NCBI RefSeq assembly: GCF_003269295.1
Contig: NZ_QLTT01000003.1
Span: 620,001-684,000 of the forward strand
DNA length: 64,000 nt
Direction: 5' to 3'
Source of the DNA: Lentzea atacamensis
GTDB taxonomy: Bacteria; Actinomycetota; Actinomycetes; Mycobacteriales; Pseudonocardiaceae
This document shows positions 34,855 to 43,116 of this stretch, piece by piece. Both the position numbers and the translations under genes were made by a program. Under the pieces are notes generated by a model. It saw nothing but the letters and a program-made list of their open reading frames with translations, ran no database searches and was not told where the DNA came from. Positions within the stretch are counted from its first letter, which is position 1; each line of letters starts with the position of its first letter.

Positions 34855-35057
34855 GTAGAGGTGCGACAGCGCCTCTCGGGTCGAGTTCGGCGAGGCGCTG
34901 TCGCATGCCGGGCTCGGGCCGGTGACCCGGTGTGAACGCAGCCCTCGACCCGCAAAGTCCACGGTAGACCATGCGGCTAATCTTGTAGTGGCGTAAGGAA
35001 AAACCAAGAAACCTGCACCTTAGTCGAGGTGTGTAGACCATTACGCGTGAGCCGAGG

Positions 35058-35265
35058 GTGAACCTGAAGGCCGCCACCCCGGACGTGTCCGCCGGCGAGT
35101 CACTGGGGCGCCTCGACGCGCTGCGCACCTGGGCGGAGTCCCCGCTGTTCGACGCGCGGGAGAAGGCGGCTCTCGCGCTGGCCGAGGCGATCACCCTCGT
35201 GCACGACGGCCGGGTACCCGACGAGGTGTACCGGGCCGGCGCCACCGAATACGACGCGGCAGGCG
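35058..35265 (+). pseudogene. Internal remnant of an AhpD-like carboxymuconolactone-decarboxylase protein
   Basis: The translated stretch RLDALRTWAESPLFDAREKA, then LALAEAITLVHDGRVPDEVY matches the middle of AhpD-like peroxidase/decarboxylase proteins. The N-terminal part and the C-terminal CxxC half are missing. The right end runs straight into another remnant on the opposite strand. It cannot encode a working enzyme. Confidence 0.6.
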
Positions 35266-35565
35266 CAGCCGTTCGACCCGCTCCCGCCACCGCGCGAAGT
35301 GCCCGTCGCTGCCAGGGGTGGCGTCGCAGCCGGTCCACCCGGTCACCAGGCGGATGCCGTGCAGCGCGTTGAGCAGCCACACCTCCCTGCCGGTCAGCTC
35401 CTCGGCACGACGACGACGCGCCGTCCGGACCCCCTGGCCGTGGCCCTGCCCCGCACCAGCGCCAGTTCCGCGCGGGAACCACGCGCCCGTGCGGGGCAGG
35501 GCGGAGATCGCCTCGCGCCAGAACCTGTCCAGCTCCTCCGGCGCGACGAGACCCGTTTCAGGCAC
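35260..35565 (-). pseudogene. Frameshifted remnant of an aminotransferase class IV protein
   Basis: Pieces in two frames resemble PabC-type aminotransferases: ELDRFWREAISALPRTGAWF at the right, then GREVWLLNALHGIRLVTGW at the left, with an out-of-frame middle. The C-terminal NALHGIR motif is typical of the family. Most of the PLP-binding region is gone. It lies head to tail with the AhpD and monooxygenase remnants in a decayed stretch. Confidence 0.55.
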
Positions 35566-35574
35566 GATCGGGTG

Positions 35575-35890
35575 AACCTGAGTGCATCACGCGCTCCAGG
35601 CTCGGTGTGCCGCCGGGTTCGTCGGCGACGTCGACGACCACGTGGAACCCTTCCGCGGCATGGCCTTCCAGCGAGGCGCCCGTCCGCTTGCGCACGGTCG
35701 ACCTGGCGCCGTCGGCTCCGACGACGTGGCTTCCCGGCCAGGTCGCGCCATCGGCGGTGACCACGGTGACGCGGCCGGAGTGCGCGACGACCTCGGTGAC
35801 GGTGGAATGAGTCCAGGAGGCGAGTCCGTGCTGGAAAGAATGTGTGCCGATTGATCGCCCGTTGTGTTGGTGGATGAGCTTGTAGTACAT
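35575..35890 (-). pseudogene. Internal remnant of an FAD-dependent aromatic monooxygenase
   Basis: About 100 codons match the centre of PheA/TfdB-type FAD monooxygenases, with the second FAD motif VVGADGARSTVRKRTGASLEG and a preceding VTVVTADGATWPG strand. The N-terminal GxGxxG nucleotide fold and the C-terminal half are absent. The next 140 bp to the universal stress gene show nothing coding. Confidence 0.65.
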
Positions 35891-36028
35891 GTCGTGGATC
35901 CGGACGAATGGCGGCTCGCGTGTTCCCGACGAGTTCGCGCTGACCCGGCGCTACACCTCGTTGTGCGATCCGCGGCTCAACAACGGACAAGCCGCGCTCG
36001 TGGCCGAGAGCCTGCTCTGTCCGGCGCC

Positions 36029-36918
36029 TCAGCTGTCCCGGTGCACAACGGCTACCGGGCACGGAGCGCGGTAGAGCACGCCGTGGCTGACCGACCCGAG
36101 CAGTGCCCGCCGCACAGCGCCGCGGCCGTGGCTGCCGACGACCAGGAGCGCCGCGTCGTCGGCGACGTCGAGCAGCGCCTGTGCCGGGCTGTGGAAGGAC
36201 ACGCGCCGCTCCACGCGGACGTCCGGATGGTTCTTCTGATGCCCGGCCAGGCATCGGGCGATCACCGCTTCGGACTCCGCGCGCAGCTGGTTCCGGTTGT
36301 GGTCCCAGCGCCGCACCGGAGCGAGCGCCTCGATCGGCATGTCCGCCCACGCGTGCACGGCGAGCAGTTCGCGATCACGGCGCCGCGCGAACTCGAAGGC
36401 GAAGTCGATCGCGGCCGCGCTGGTTTCGGACCCGTCGATGCCCATCACGACACGGCCGTCGGCCGCTTTCGCCTCTCGGACAACGACAACCGGGCGTTCG
36501 TGGTTGCCGGCGAGGTCGGCGGCGGTGGAGCCGAGCAGTGCGCGGGACAGGCCGGACGAACCGACGACCAGCATGTCGGCGTCACGGCCGATCTCTCTCA
36601 TCACGTCCGAGGGATGGCCGTGATCGAGGCGAGTGGTGATGCCGAGGCCTGGAGCCGATCGACCGCACTCGGCGGCGAGATCGGTCAGTTCGTTCTCGGC
36701 GTGTGAACGCGCCGCCTGCTCGCTCGCGGCCTCGGGCAACGGTGTCGACATCGGGGTGAAGACGAACTGCGGCAGCGGTCCCGCACCACGTGCACGAGCA
36801 GCAGTTCACACTCACGGCTCGACGCTTCGTCGGCGGCCCACAGAGCGGCGCTGCGTGCGGCCAGCGCCCCGTCGACGCCCACTACGACCGTGCGCTTTCC
36901 GGACTCGGTTCGGGGCAT
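36029..36918 (-). pseudogene. Universal stress protein (tandem UspA), single frameshift
   Basis: Two UspA domains can be read. The N-terminal part (TVVVGVDGALAARSAALWAA) starts at ATG 36918, preceded by GGAGGTGA. Reading in that frame passes into nonsense after HVVRD. The proper continuation (PLPQFVFTPMSTPLPEAASE, then a full second half with GIDGSETS and VVGSHGRGAVRRALLGS) is in another frame from about 36775. One missing base would repair it. It is either a recent pseudogene or a sequencing error. Intact, it would be an ATP-binding stress protein of about 295 aa. Confidence 0.75.
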
Positions 36919-36978
36919 CTCCTGTCACCTCCACCGTGCCGCCTCGGCTACCCGGACCGTCCTCCTGGGAAAGTCCGG

Positions 36979-38352
36979 TCACAGCGTCGGTGTGATGGGG
37001 CGGATCGTGCCGTCCGAGTTGAAGTGCAGGCGGTCGATCGTGGTCTCCCGGTTGATGCCGTTGCCGCCGGGCACCGCGAACCGGTGATAGGCCACGTACC
37101 ACGTGTCGGTACCGGGTTCCCGGACGACCGAGTGGTGGCCGGTGCCGAGAATGCCCTGGTCCGTGCGCTTCTGCAGCACGACACCGCGTTTGGTCCACGG
37201 GCCGAACGGCGAGTTCCCGGTGGCGTAGGCGACCTGGTAGTCCTCGCTGCGCGTGTCGTTCTCCGACCACATCAAGTAGTAGGTGCCGTTGCGCTTCAAC
37301 ACGAACGGTGCCTCGTTGTAGCCGGACGGTTTGGACGAGCGCACCTGGGCCGGGTCGAACGAGATCATGTCGCTGTTCAGCCGCACCGCGTGCACGGAAC
37401 CCTGTCCCCAGTACAAATAGGACTGACCGTCGTCATCGGTGAACACCATCGAGTCGATGGCCTGCCCGGAGAACTGGCCGCCGCGCACCAACGGCCGCCC
37501 GAGCGCGTCCCGGAACGGGCCGGTCGGCGAGTCGGCCACCGCGACGCCCAGCTGTTTGGCGGTGTCCCCGCTCGCCGTCCCGCCGCTGAAGTAGAAGTAG
37601 TACTTGCCGTTGCGCTCGGCGATGGACGGCGCCCAGGCCGAGTTGTCCGCCCAGGACACTCCCGGGCCGAGGTCGAGGATCACGCCGTGGTCGGTCCAGT
37701 TCACCAGGTCGGTGGAGGAGAACGCCTTGAACTGGGTACCGCTCCACGACGCGAAGCCGTCGGTGGTGGGGTAGAGGTAGTAGCGCCCGCCGAAGTTGAC
37801 GATGTGCGGGTCGGCGTACAGCCCGGGAAGCACCGGGCCCTTGTTCGTCTTCGGTGCCCACGGTGCGGTGATGCGGAACGAGCTGTCGGCGCGGAAGCCG
37901 GCGGTGTCCTGGTACGGGTCGAGCCACAACTGGTGGTCGCGGTGCCGGATCCGGTGATCCGGATAGTTGTACGCGGCCAACGAGATCGACCCCGCGACCG
38001 AGCCGTCCACCGCGCAGAAGGTGGCGTCCTGACGGAACGCCGGTGTGCCGGCGTTGACGTCCAGTCGCAGCCGGAAGCCGTAGTGCCGCAGGAACATTCC
38101 ACCGACCTGGAAGGAGTGGCACGACGGTGAGGCGAGCCCGGGCAGGACGGTGAAGGTGGCGTCCCGTTTCGCCGCCGCGGTGCTGCCGGAGGTCACCGGG
38201 TCGATCCTGCCCGCAGCGGTGACGAACCGGCCGGGGAAGTTGACGGACTCGAGCGAGCGGGCGCCGGTCGCGATCGTGGCGGCGTGGGCGCTGGGCACCA
38301 CGATCACAGCGCCGAGGGTCAGTCCGACGAGAGCAGCGACAAGCCGGTTCAT
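36979..38352 (-). CDS. Secreted GH43 enzyme with N-terminal AbfB (CBM42-like) domain
   Basis: A 457-aa exported arabinan/arabinoxylan-active enzyme. The signal peptide (about 1-25) ends at AHAATI. An AbfB beta-trefoil (about 28-165) has repeats of the type SLESVNFPGRF, FLRHYGFRLRLD and SLAAYNYPDHRIRHRDHQLWL. A GH43 propeller (about 170-457) follows, with catalytic Asp in GLYADPHIV, WAPSI, and Glu in YNEAPFVL. ATG 38352 and GTG 38355 are both possible, since AAGGA suits either. It lies 24 bp downstream of another GH43/AbfB gene and so is co-transcribed under the TGTTAGCGCTAACA operators. Confidence 0.9.
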   Translation of the reverse strand: MNRLVAALVGLTLGAVIVVPSAHAATIATGARSLESVNFPGRFVTAAGRIDPVTSGSTAAAKRDATFTVLPGLASPSCHSFQVGGMFLRHYGFRLRLDVNAGTPAFRQDATFCAVDGSVAGSISLAAYNYPDHRIRHRDHQLWLDPYQDTAGFRADSSFRITAPWAPKTNKGPVLPGLYADPHIVNFGGRYYLYPTTDGFASWSGTQFKAFSSTDLVNWTDHGVILDLGPGVSWADNSAWAPSIAERNGKYYFYFSGGTASGDTAKQLGVAVADSPTGPFRDALGRPLVRGGQFSGQAIDSMVFTDDDGQSYLYWGQGSVHAVRLNSDMISFDPAQVRSSKPSGYNEAPFVLKRNGTYYLMWSENDTRSEDYQVAYATGNSPFGPWTKRGVVLQKRTDQGILGTGHHSVVREPGTDTWYVAYHRFAVPGGNGINRETTIDRLHFNSDGTIRPITPTL

Positions 38353-38376
38353 CACGCGTCGTCCTTGTTCGTCAGG

Positions 38377-39822
38377 TCAGTTCGTGACTCGGAAGGTGGC
38401 GTCGCCGCGCCCGGTCGCGTCGGTGATGGGATCGAGCCTGAGCAGGTAGTTCTGGTGCCGGATGTACCGATCGGGGAAGTTGTAGGACTGGAAGGACGTC
38501 CACGACGAGTCGGCGAGGCCGGCCACGCGGCGGAACGTGGCGTCCGCGCGGAAGACGGTGGACCCGTCATCGGGTGCCAGCACGAAGTCGTAACCGTAGT
38601 GCCGCAGGAAGTGGCCGGGGTAGTTCACGGACTCGAACGACACGTAGCCGGAGTTGTTCGCCAGCCCCGGAACGAGCCTGAACTGGGCGTCCTGCGCCGG
38701 GCTCACGTTGGCGTCGATGCGGACGTCCATGTTCACGTGCCGCACGTACCGGTCCTGGACGTTGTAGGACTGGATCCTGTTGACAGGCACCGAGTTTCCC
38801 CACCGTGCGAGGACGCGGTTCTCCTCGGCGGCCGTGATGTTGAGGATCGACCCGTGCCGCTTGCGGCTCGTGCCCGTGCTGTAGTCCGACCGCGTGCGGA
38901 AGTTGCCGGTGCTGCCGAGGTTCGCCGACGTGATCGGCATGTACCCGCGGCCGGTGGCGAACTGGTCGAGCCACAGGTTCCACTCGTTGCGGCCGTTGAA
39001 CTGCGCCCACATCGGGCCTTCGACGACGTTGCCGCCACCCGTGCCGTTGGAGATGCCCATGTGCGACAGGTTCCCGATGTTGGTCCACGAGCCGAGGATC
39101 GAGTTGGCGCCCTCGATCGTGATGTGGCCGTCCGCCGAGGCCCGGTAGTAGCGGTAACCGCCGACGCTGCCGGGCACCTCGACGATCTGCGTGTCGATGA
39201 TCCCCTGGCGGCCCGAGCGTTCGATGAACACCTGCGGCGTGGTCACACTGCGGAAGTCCCGCGTGCGGGAGTAGTAGATGCGGTGCTTGTAGGCCCCGTT
39301 CACCATGGTGTTCGTCGCCCAGTAGAGGACGTAGTCGCCGGTCGCCGGGTTGTAGATCGCTTCGGGAGCCCAGGCGTTGCCCGCACCGGAGATCGCGCCC
39401 GCGACGTTGACCAGCCACGGCGCCGACCAGTTCACCAGGTCCCGCGACTCCCACACCACCAGCGACTTGCTTCCTCGCTCGGCGGCGTCGCTCCACGACG
39501 TCCCGCTGGCGATCCGCAGGTCCGTCGCGATGATCCAGTACCGGTCACCGGCGGGGGAGCGCACGATCGCGGGATCCCTGACACCACGAGTGCCCACAGT
39601 GGACACCAGCACCGGCGACCCGTTGTTCAGGTCGTTCCAGCGCAGACCGTCCTTGCTGTGCGCCAGGTAGATCTGTTCACCGGTGGCCGACTCCCCGGTG
39701 AAGTGGGCCATCAGATAGCCCGTGAACGGGTCGGCGGCGGCCGCAGGCATCGGCAGCCAGACGGAGAGCAGCGAGACGATGACGGCGAACACTGCGGTCG
39801 CCTTCGAGACAGCTCTGGACAT
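38377..39822 (-). CDS. Secreted GH43-like enzyme with C-terminal AbfB (CBM42-like) domain
   Basis: A 481-aa exported protein with a signal of about 29 residues (PAAAADP). A GH43-type propeller (about 30-335) contains GVRDPAIV, NAWAPEAIY and VVEGPMWAQF for the three acidic positions. An AbfB trefoil (about 345-481) has SYNVQDRYVRHVNMDVRI, SFESVNYPGHFLRHYGYDF and SFQSYNFPDRYIRHQNYLL. The domain order is reversed compared with the next gene. ATG 39822 has GAGGAG upstream. It is first in the two-gene operon, with promoter and paired operators at 39858-39956. Likely substrates are arabinan or arabinoxylan side chains. Confidence 0.88.
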   Translation of the reverse strand: MSRAVSKATAVFAVIVSLLSVWLPMPAAAADPFTGYLMAHFTGESATGEQIYLAHSKDGLRWNDLNNGSPVLVSTVGTRGVRDPAIVRSPAGDRYWIIATDLRIASGTSWSDAAERGSKSLVVWESRDLVNWSAPWLVNVAGAISGAGNAWAPEAIYNPATGDYVLYWATNTMVNGAYKHRIYYSRTRDFRSVTTPQVFIERSGRQGIIDTQIVEVPGSVGGYRYYRASADGHITIEGANSILGSWTNIGNLSHMGISNGTGGGNVVEGPMWAQFNGRNEWNLWLDQFATGRGYMPITSANLGSTGNFRTRSDYSTGTSRKRHGSILNITAAEENRVLARWGNSVPVNRIQSYNVQDRYVRHVNMDVRIDANVSPAQDAQFRLVPGLANNSGYVSFESVNYPGHFLRHYGYDFVLAPDDGSTVFRADATFRRVAGLADSSWTSFQSYNFPDRYIRHQNYLLRLDPITDATGRGDATFRVTN

Positions 39823-39857
39823 CTGCGGCTTCTCCTCGTTGACAAGCACGGCAGGGA

Positions 39858-39956
39858 TGTTAGCGCTAACACCGTGGGTCCATCTTGACGACCGCCCGTG
39901 GTGGAGTCAACGACTGCGAACGGTATTTGCGTGCAGAAGCGGTGTTAGCGCCAACA
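39858..39956 (-). promoter_or_regulatory. Promoter flanked by two TGTTAGCGCTAACA operators
   Basis: On the minus strand, a -35 TTGACT (39905-39910 on plus) and a -10-like CAAGAT (39882-39887) are exactly 17 bp apart, giving a start near 39875. A perfect 14-bp palindrome TGTTAGCGCTAACA lies just downstream of it (39858-39871). A one-mismatch copy TGTTAGCGCCAACA lies upstream (39943-39956), 85 bp away centre to centre. The GCGC centre fits a LacI-family repressor, possibly with looping. The same operator is found at 63443. Confidence 0.75.
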
Positions 39957-39989
39957 ATTCGAGCCGATCGGCGTCGAACGCCGTCGAAT

Positions 39990-40586
39990 TCAGAACGCGC
40001 CCGGTCGCACTGTCCTCATGGCGTCGTCGAGGAATCCGGCCAGTGGCTCGGTGCCGTCGACGCGCAGCCAGGCCGCGTTCGCGACCACCAGGCAGGCGAG
40101 TGCGGCCGCGGTGAGCGCAGTGGGGCCCAGGTCGCCGCCGGCGGGTTGCTGCATGCGCCGGGCGACGAGGGGCGCCAGCAGTTCCTGCCAGTTCGTCTGC
40201 TCTTCCAGGACGCGCGCCCGCAGCGCCGGGGCCTGGCTCGTGATCCGCAGCAGGACCAGGCCGTGCCGGGGGTCTCGTTCAGTCGGTCCCACGATCACGT
40301 CGAACGCTCGGCGCAGTGCCGTCCACGCGTCCTCCTCCGCCGGCCTGTTCGCGAGCACGTCGGCCAGCATCGCGCCGACCGCCTCGAACTTCACCAGGAC
40401 TACGTCCTCTTTGGAGCTGAAATAGCGGAAGAAGCTGCGCTGGGACATGCCGACCGCGGCGGCGATCTCGTCCACCGTCGTGGCGTCGTACCCCTGCTCG
40501 ACGAAGAGGCCCCAGGCGACGGCCATCAGCTGGGTGCGGACCGCCTGGCGGGTCCGTTCGCGAAGTCCCGGCTTCTCGGTGGTCAC
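39990..40586 (-). CDS. TetR-family regulator
   Basis: A 198-aa TetR protein. The helix-turn-helix is TTVDEIAAAVGMSQRSFFRYF, followed by SSKEDVVLVKFEA, close to the MftR/ActR-like group. The start is GTG 40586 (VTTEKPGLRERTRQ); upstream in-frame codons run into the operator palindromes. It is divergent from a secreted double-SnoaL protein, which it probably controls together with itself through the two inverted repeats at 40602-40637. Confidence 0.83.
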   Translation of the reverse strand: MTTEKPGLRERTRQAVRTQLMAVAWGLFVEQGYDATTVDEIAAAVGMSQRSFFRYFSSKEDVVLVKFEAVGAMLADVLANRPAEEDAWTALRRAFDVIVGPTERDPRHGLVLLRITSQAPALRARVLEEQTNWQELLAPLVARRMQQPAGGDLGPTALTAAALACLVVANAAWLRVDGTEPLAGFLDDAMRTVRPGAF

Positions 40587-40601
40587 GGCATCACTGTAGC
40601 G

Positions 40602-40637
40602 CCTGTCGAAATTGACAGGTACTGACGACTTGTCAGT
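40602..40637. promoter_or_regulatory. Two adjacent TetR-type inverted repeats
   Basis: CCTGTCGAAATTGACAGG (40602-40619) and ACTGACGACTTGTCAGT (40621-40637) are perfect 6-bp-arm palindromes. Both share a TGTC/GACA half and lie side by side between the divergent TetR and SnoaL genes. They are the probable operators of the TetR protein. Confidence 0.6.
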
Positions 40638-40692
40638 CGCTGTCATGTTTGACGTACGCTGTCGACAACGCGCCTACGAACCGAGGAGACAG

Positions 40693-41619
40693 ATGCGCAC
40701 TCGCAGTGCCACGTCGAGGAAGGTCGCAGCCGTCGTGCTGGCCGCGGTGACGGTGAGCGGCATGGCCGGAACCGCGCCGGCGGCGGCATCGAGTCCGCCG
40801 ACGGCCCACACCTGGCAGACGGGAAACCTCGGCCTGCACAAGGCCATCGTCGTGAAGGTGCTCAAGCGGCTCTTCGAGGACGGCGACCTCTCGGTGGTGG
40901 ACCGGTACATCCGCTCGGAATACATCCAGCACAACCCGCTGGCCCCGAACGGCACGGCGGCCCTCAAAGCCTTCGCCGGCCCGCTGGTCACCCAGTTCCC
41001 CGACCTGAAGTACGACGTCAAGCGCGTGATCACCGAGGGCGACCTGGTCCTGGTGCACTCCAACGTGGTCCTCACGCCAGGCACCAGGGGTACGGCGGTG
41101 GTCGACATCTTCCGCTTCGACCGCGACGGCATGATCGCCGAGCACTGGGACGTGGTCCAGGAGGTGCCCGAGACGTCGGTCAGCGGCAACGACATGTTCT
41201 CCACGGTGAGCGCACCGCGGACGAACCAGCCGGGGCCGCGGCGGTGGACCGCGTCGAGCAAGGCGGTCGTGACCGGCTACTTCGACCAGCTCCTGGTCCG
41301 CAAGGACACCGACGCGGTCGGGTACCTGGCGCCGGAGTACCACCAGCACAACCCCGCCATCCCGAGCGGCTCCGCCGGGCTGCGGGAGATGTTCGCCGCG
41401 TTCTTCAGCCAGTTCCCTCAGATGATCGTGGAACGCAAGCGCGTGGTCGCGGAAGGCGACCTCATCGCCGTCCACTCGCACTACCGGATGAGCCCGACCG
41501 ATCGCGGTCAGGCCGTCGTGGACATCTTCCGGGTGCGTCCCGACGGGAAGATCGTCGAGCATTGGGACGTGGTCCAGGACGTGCCGGAGACCTCCGCGAA
41601 CGACAACACGATGTTCTGA
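40693..41619 (+). CDS. Secreted protein with two tandem SnoaL-like domains
   Basis: A 308-aa exported protein with a signal peptide of about 32 residues (TAPAAASS). It contains two SnoaL/NTF2-like domains of about 125 residues that align with each other. Domain 1 has EYIQHNPLAPNGTAAL and IFRFDRDGMIAEHWDVVQEVPE. Domain 2 has EYHQHNPAIPSGSAGL and IFRVRPDGKIVEHWDVVQDVPE. The HN and EHWDVVQ pockets are typical of the SnoaL-like subgroup of unknown substrate. ATG 40693 has GAGGAG upstream. It is divergent from a TetR gene with clear operators, so it is inducible. An internal duplication produced the double form; the function is not assignable. Confidence 0.8.
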   Translation: MRTRSATSRKVAAVVLAAVTVSGMAGTAPAAASSPPTAHTWQTGNLGLHKAIVVKVLKRLFEDGDLSVVDRYIRSEYIQHNPLAPNGTAALKAFAGPLVTQFPDLKYDVKRVITEGDLVLVHSNVVLTPGTRGTAVVDIFRFDRDGMIAEHWDVVQEVPETSVSGNDMFSTVSAPRTNQPGPRRWTASSKAVVTGYFDQLLVRKDTDAVGYLAPEYHQHNPAIPSGSAGLREMFAAFFSQFPQMIVERKRVVAEGDLIAVHSHYRMSPTDRGQAVVDIFRVRPDGKIVEHWDVVQDVPETSANDNTMF

Positions 41620-41628
41620 CCCGCGAGC

Positions 41629-41999
41629 TCAGGTCGCCGCCCTGGCGAGGTGGTCGCGCAGATAGCGGCCGGTGACGCTGTCCGGCACACCGGCGATCCG
41701 GCCAGGGCTCCCGGTGGCGATGATGCGGCCGCCCGCCGCGCCGTCACCGGGGCCCAGGTCGATCACGTGGTCGGCGTTGGCGATCAGGTCGAGGTCGTGC
41801 TCGATGACCACGACGGTGGCGCCGTTGCCGGTGAGGCGCTGGAGAACGCCGAGCAGGGCGCCAGCGACGACTTCCCCGAGCCGGACACGCCCACGACCGC
41901 GACCAACTGTCGCAAGGGGACGGACACGTCGACGTCCCGGAGGTTGTGCACGCGCGCGCCGCGCACCTCGATCGCGACCGGGTCGGGGCGCTTGTTCAT
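41629..41999 (-). pseudogene. UvrA-like ABC protein with internal deletion
   Basis: The start (ATG 41999) encodes [20 protein letters not shown] and Walker [12 protein letters not shown], the normal N-terminus of UvrA-type proteins. A few codons later the sequence is out of frame and already at the C-terminus ([20 protein letters not shown], then GDGAAGGRIIATGSPG). More than 600 residues, including zinc fingers and both signature motifs, are missing. A large internal deletion joining Walker A of domain 1 to the H-loop of domain 2 explains it. The parent was probably a drug-resistance-type UvrA paralogue of about 750 aa. Confidence 0.75.
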
Positions 42000-42095
42000 G
42001 GCGTTCAAAAGGTTCCTCGAGGTGTGCGGTGGTGGCCGCCCCCAGAGTCGCATCAGGCCGCGCCGGTTACCTCAACGTAACCGACGGGTGTGTCT

Positions 42096-42950
42096 TCAGC
42101 TGACGGTGCACGAGTGACCGTTGAGGGTGAAGGACTTCGGAGCCGGGTTGTCCGACATCTGCATCGCGGTGAACACGAACGAGCGCGTGGCGCCGGTGGG
42201 AATCGCCGCGAACTCCGGGAGGTTGATGGCGCTCACGTCCGAACCGGACTGACTGATCTTCGCGTGCCGCACCTGCGCCACGACCTGCCCGCTGGTGAAC
42301 CTCCACCGCAGGGTCCAGCCCGTGACCGCGACGTTCCCGGTGTTGGTGATCACGACCTCGGCGCGGAAGCCGTTCGTCGCCTGGTGGGTGACGCGGTAGC
42401 TGACGTCGCATCCGTGCCGGGGAGCAGGAGTGCCGGGCGGGGGTGTGGTGGCCGGTGGTGGTGCGGGTGTCGTCGCCTGGCCGCGGCAGGGCGGACCCCA
42501 GAGGCCCAGCCCGGCCTTCGCTGCCGCTGCCTCCGCATCGGCGAACGCGGCGTCGTTCGGCGAGTCGGTGCGCAGGATGCCTTGGCGCACAGCCAACAGC
42601 GCGTACTCGGTACCGTCCTGGAGCCGCAGGGGAGACACGCCGCCCGGCACCCGCTCGATCCGCACGGGCTTGTCCAGCAGGAGCCCTTTGGCGAAGGTGG
42701 TGGCGGCGGTGGCCCAGCACTCCTCTGGCGCGGCGAGTCCCTCGATCTGGATCCGGGTCGTGTCCGACAGCAGAACGGTGCGTCCGTCGGCGACTCCTCG
42801 CACGGTCAGGGTGTCCGTGAGGGTGGGTAGGGCGACGGGTGGCTCCGCGGCCGGTTCGGTGCTGCGGACCGGAGGGGCCGGTTCGCTGACGCAAGCCGCG
42901 GTGAGGAGTGCCGCGGTGAGCACCACGGCCTTCCATCGCCTGCCATTCAT
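42096..42950 (-). CDS. Lipoprotein with SNase-like domain and C-terminal CBM2
   Basis: A 284-aa lipoprotein with a signal of about 19 residues and lipobox TAAC. Residues about 45-155 resemble a thermonuclease (SNase) fold: ADGRTVLLSDTTRIQIEGLAAPEECW, then TTFAKGLLLDKPVRIERV. The metal Asp and catalytic Arg residues of active SNases are not evident (DGRT instead of DGDT), so it may not be a nuclease. A Pro/Thr linker leads to a CBM2-type module (about 180-284) with GCDVSYRV...GHSCTV cysteines and TGWTLRWRF. ATG 42950 has GGGGGAA upstream. Cellulose-anchored function is inferred. Confidence 0.7.
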   Translation of the reverse strand: MNGRRWKAVVLTAALLTAACVSEPAPPVRSTEPAAEPPVALPTLTDTLTVRGVADGRTVLLSDTTRIQIEGLAAPEECWATAATTFAKGLLLDKPVRIERVPGGVSPLRLQDGTEYALLAVRQGILRTDSPNDAAFADAEAAAAKAGLGLWGPPCRGQATTPAPPPATTPPPGTPAPRHGCDVSYRVTHQATNGFRAEVVITNTGNVAVTGWTLRWRFTSGQVVAQVRHAKISQSGSDVSAINLPEFAAIPTGATRSFVFTAMQMSDNPAPKSFTLNGHSCTVS

Positions 42951-43116
42951 CGTTCCCCCGTGCGGCTGGCACGCAATACGCGGATGCGAGCAGTGCTCGG
43001 GAAAGTAGACGCAACTTCATTGGTGGTCAATGCACATGGGCGGTCGTTCGACGCTCCACGAGTCGAATTGAGTCGAATCGCCAGATCACGGCAGGCAGGC
43101 GCGATTCGACGCTGGT

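Noticed and set aside
35045..35960. An insertion sequence or prophage as the cause of the gene fragments
   Set aside because: No transposase, integrase, terminal inverted repeats or target-site duplication seen here or at the other remnants.
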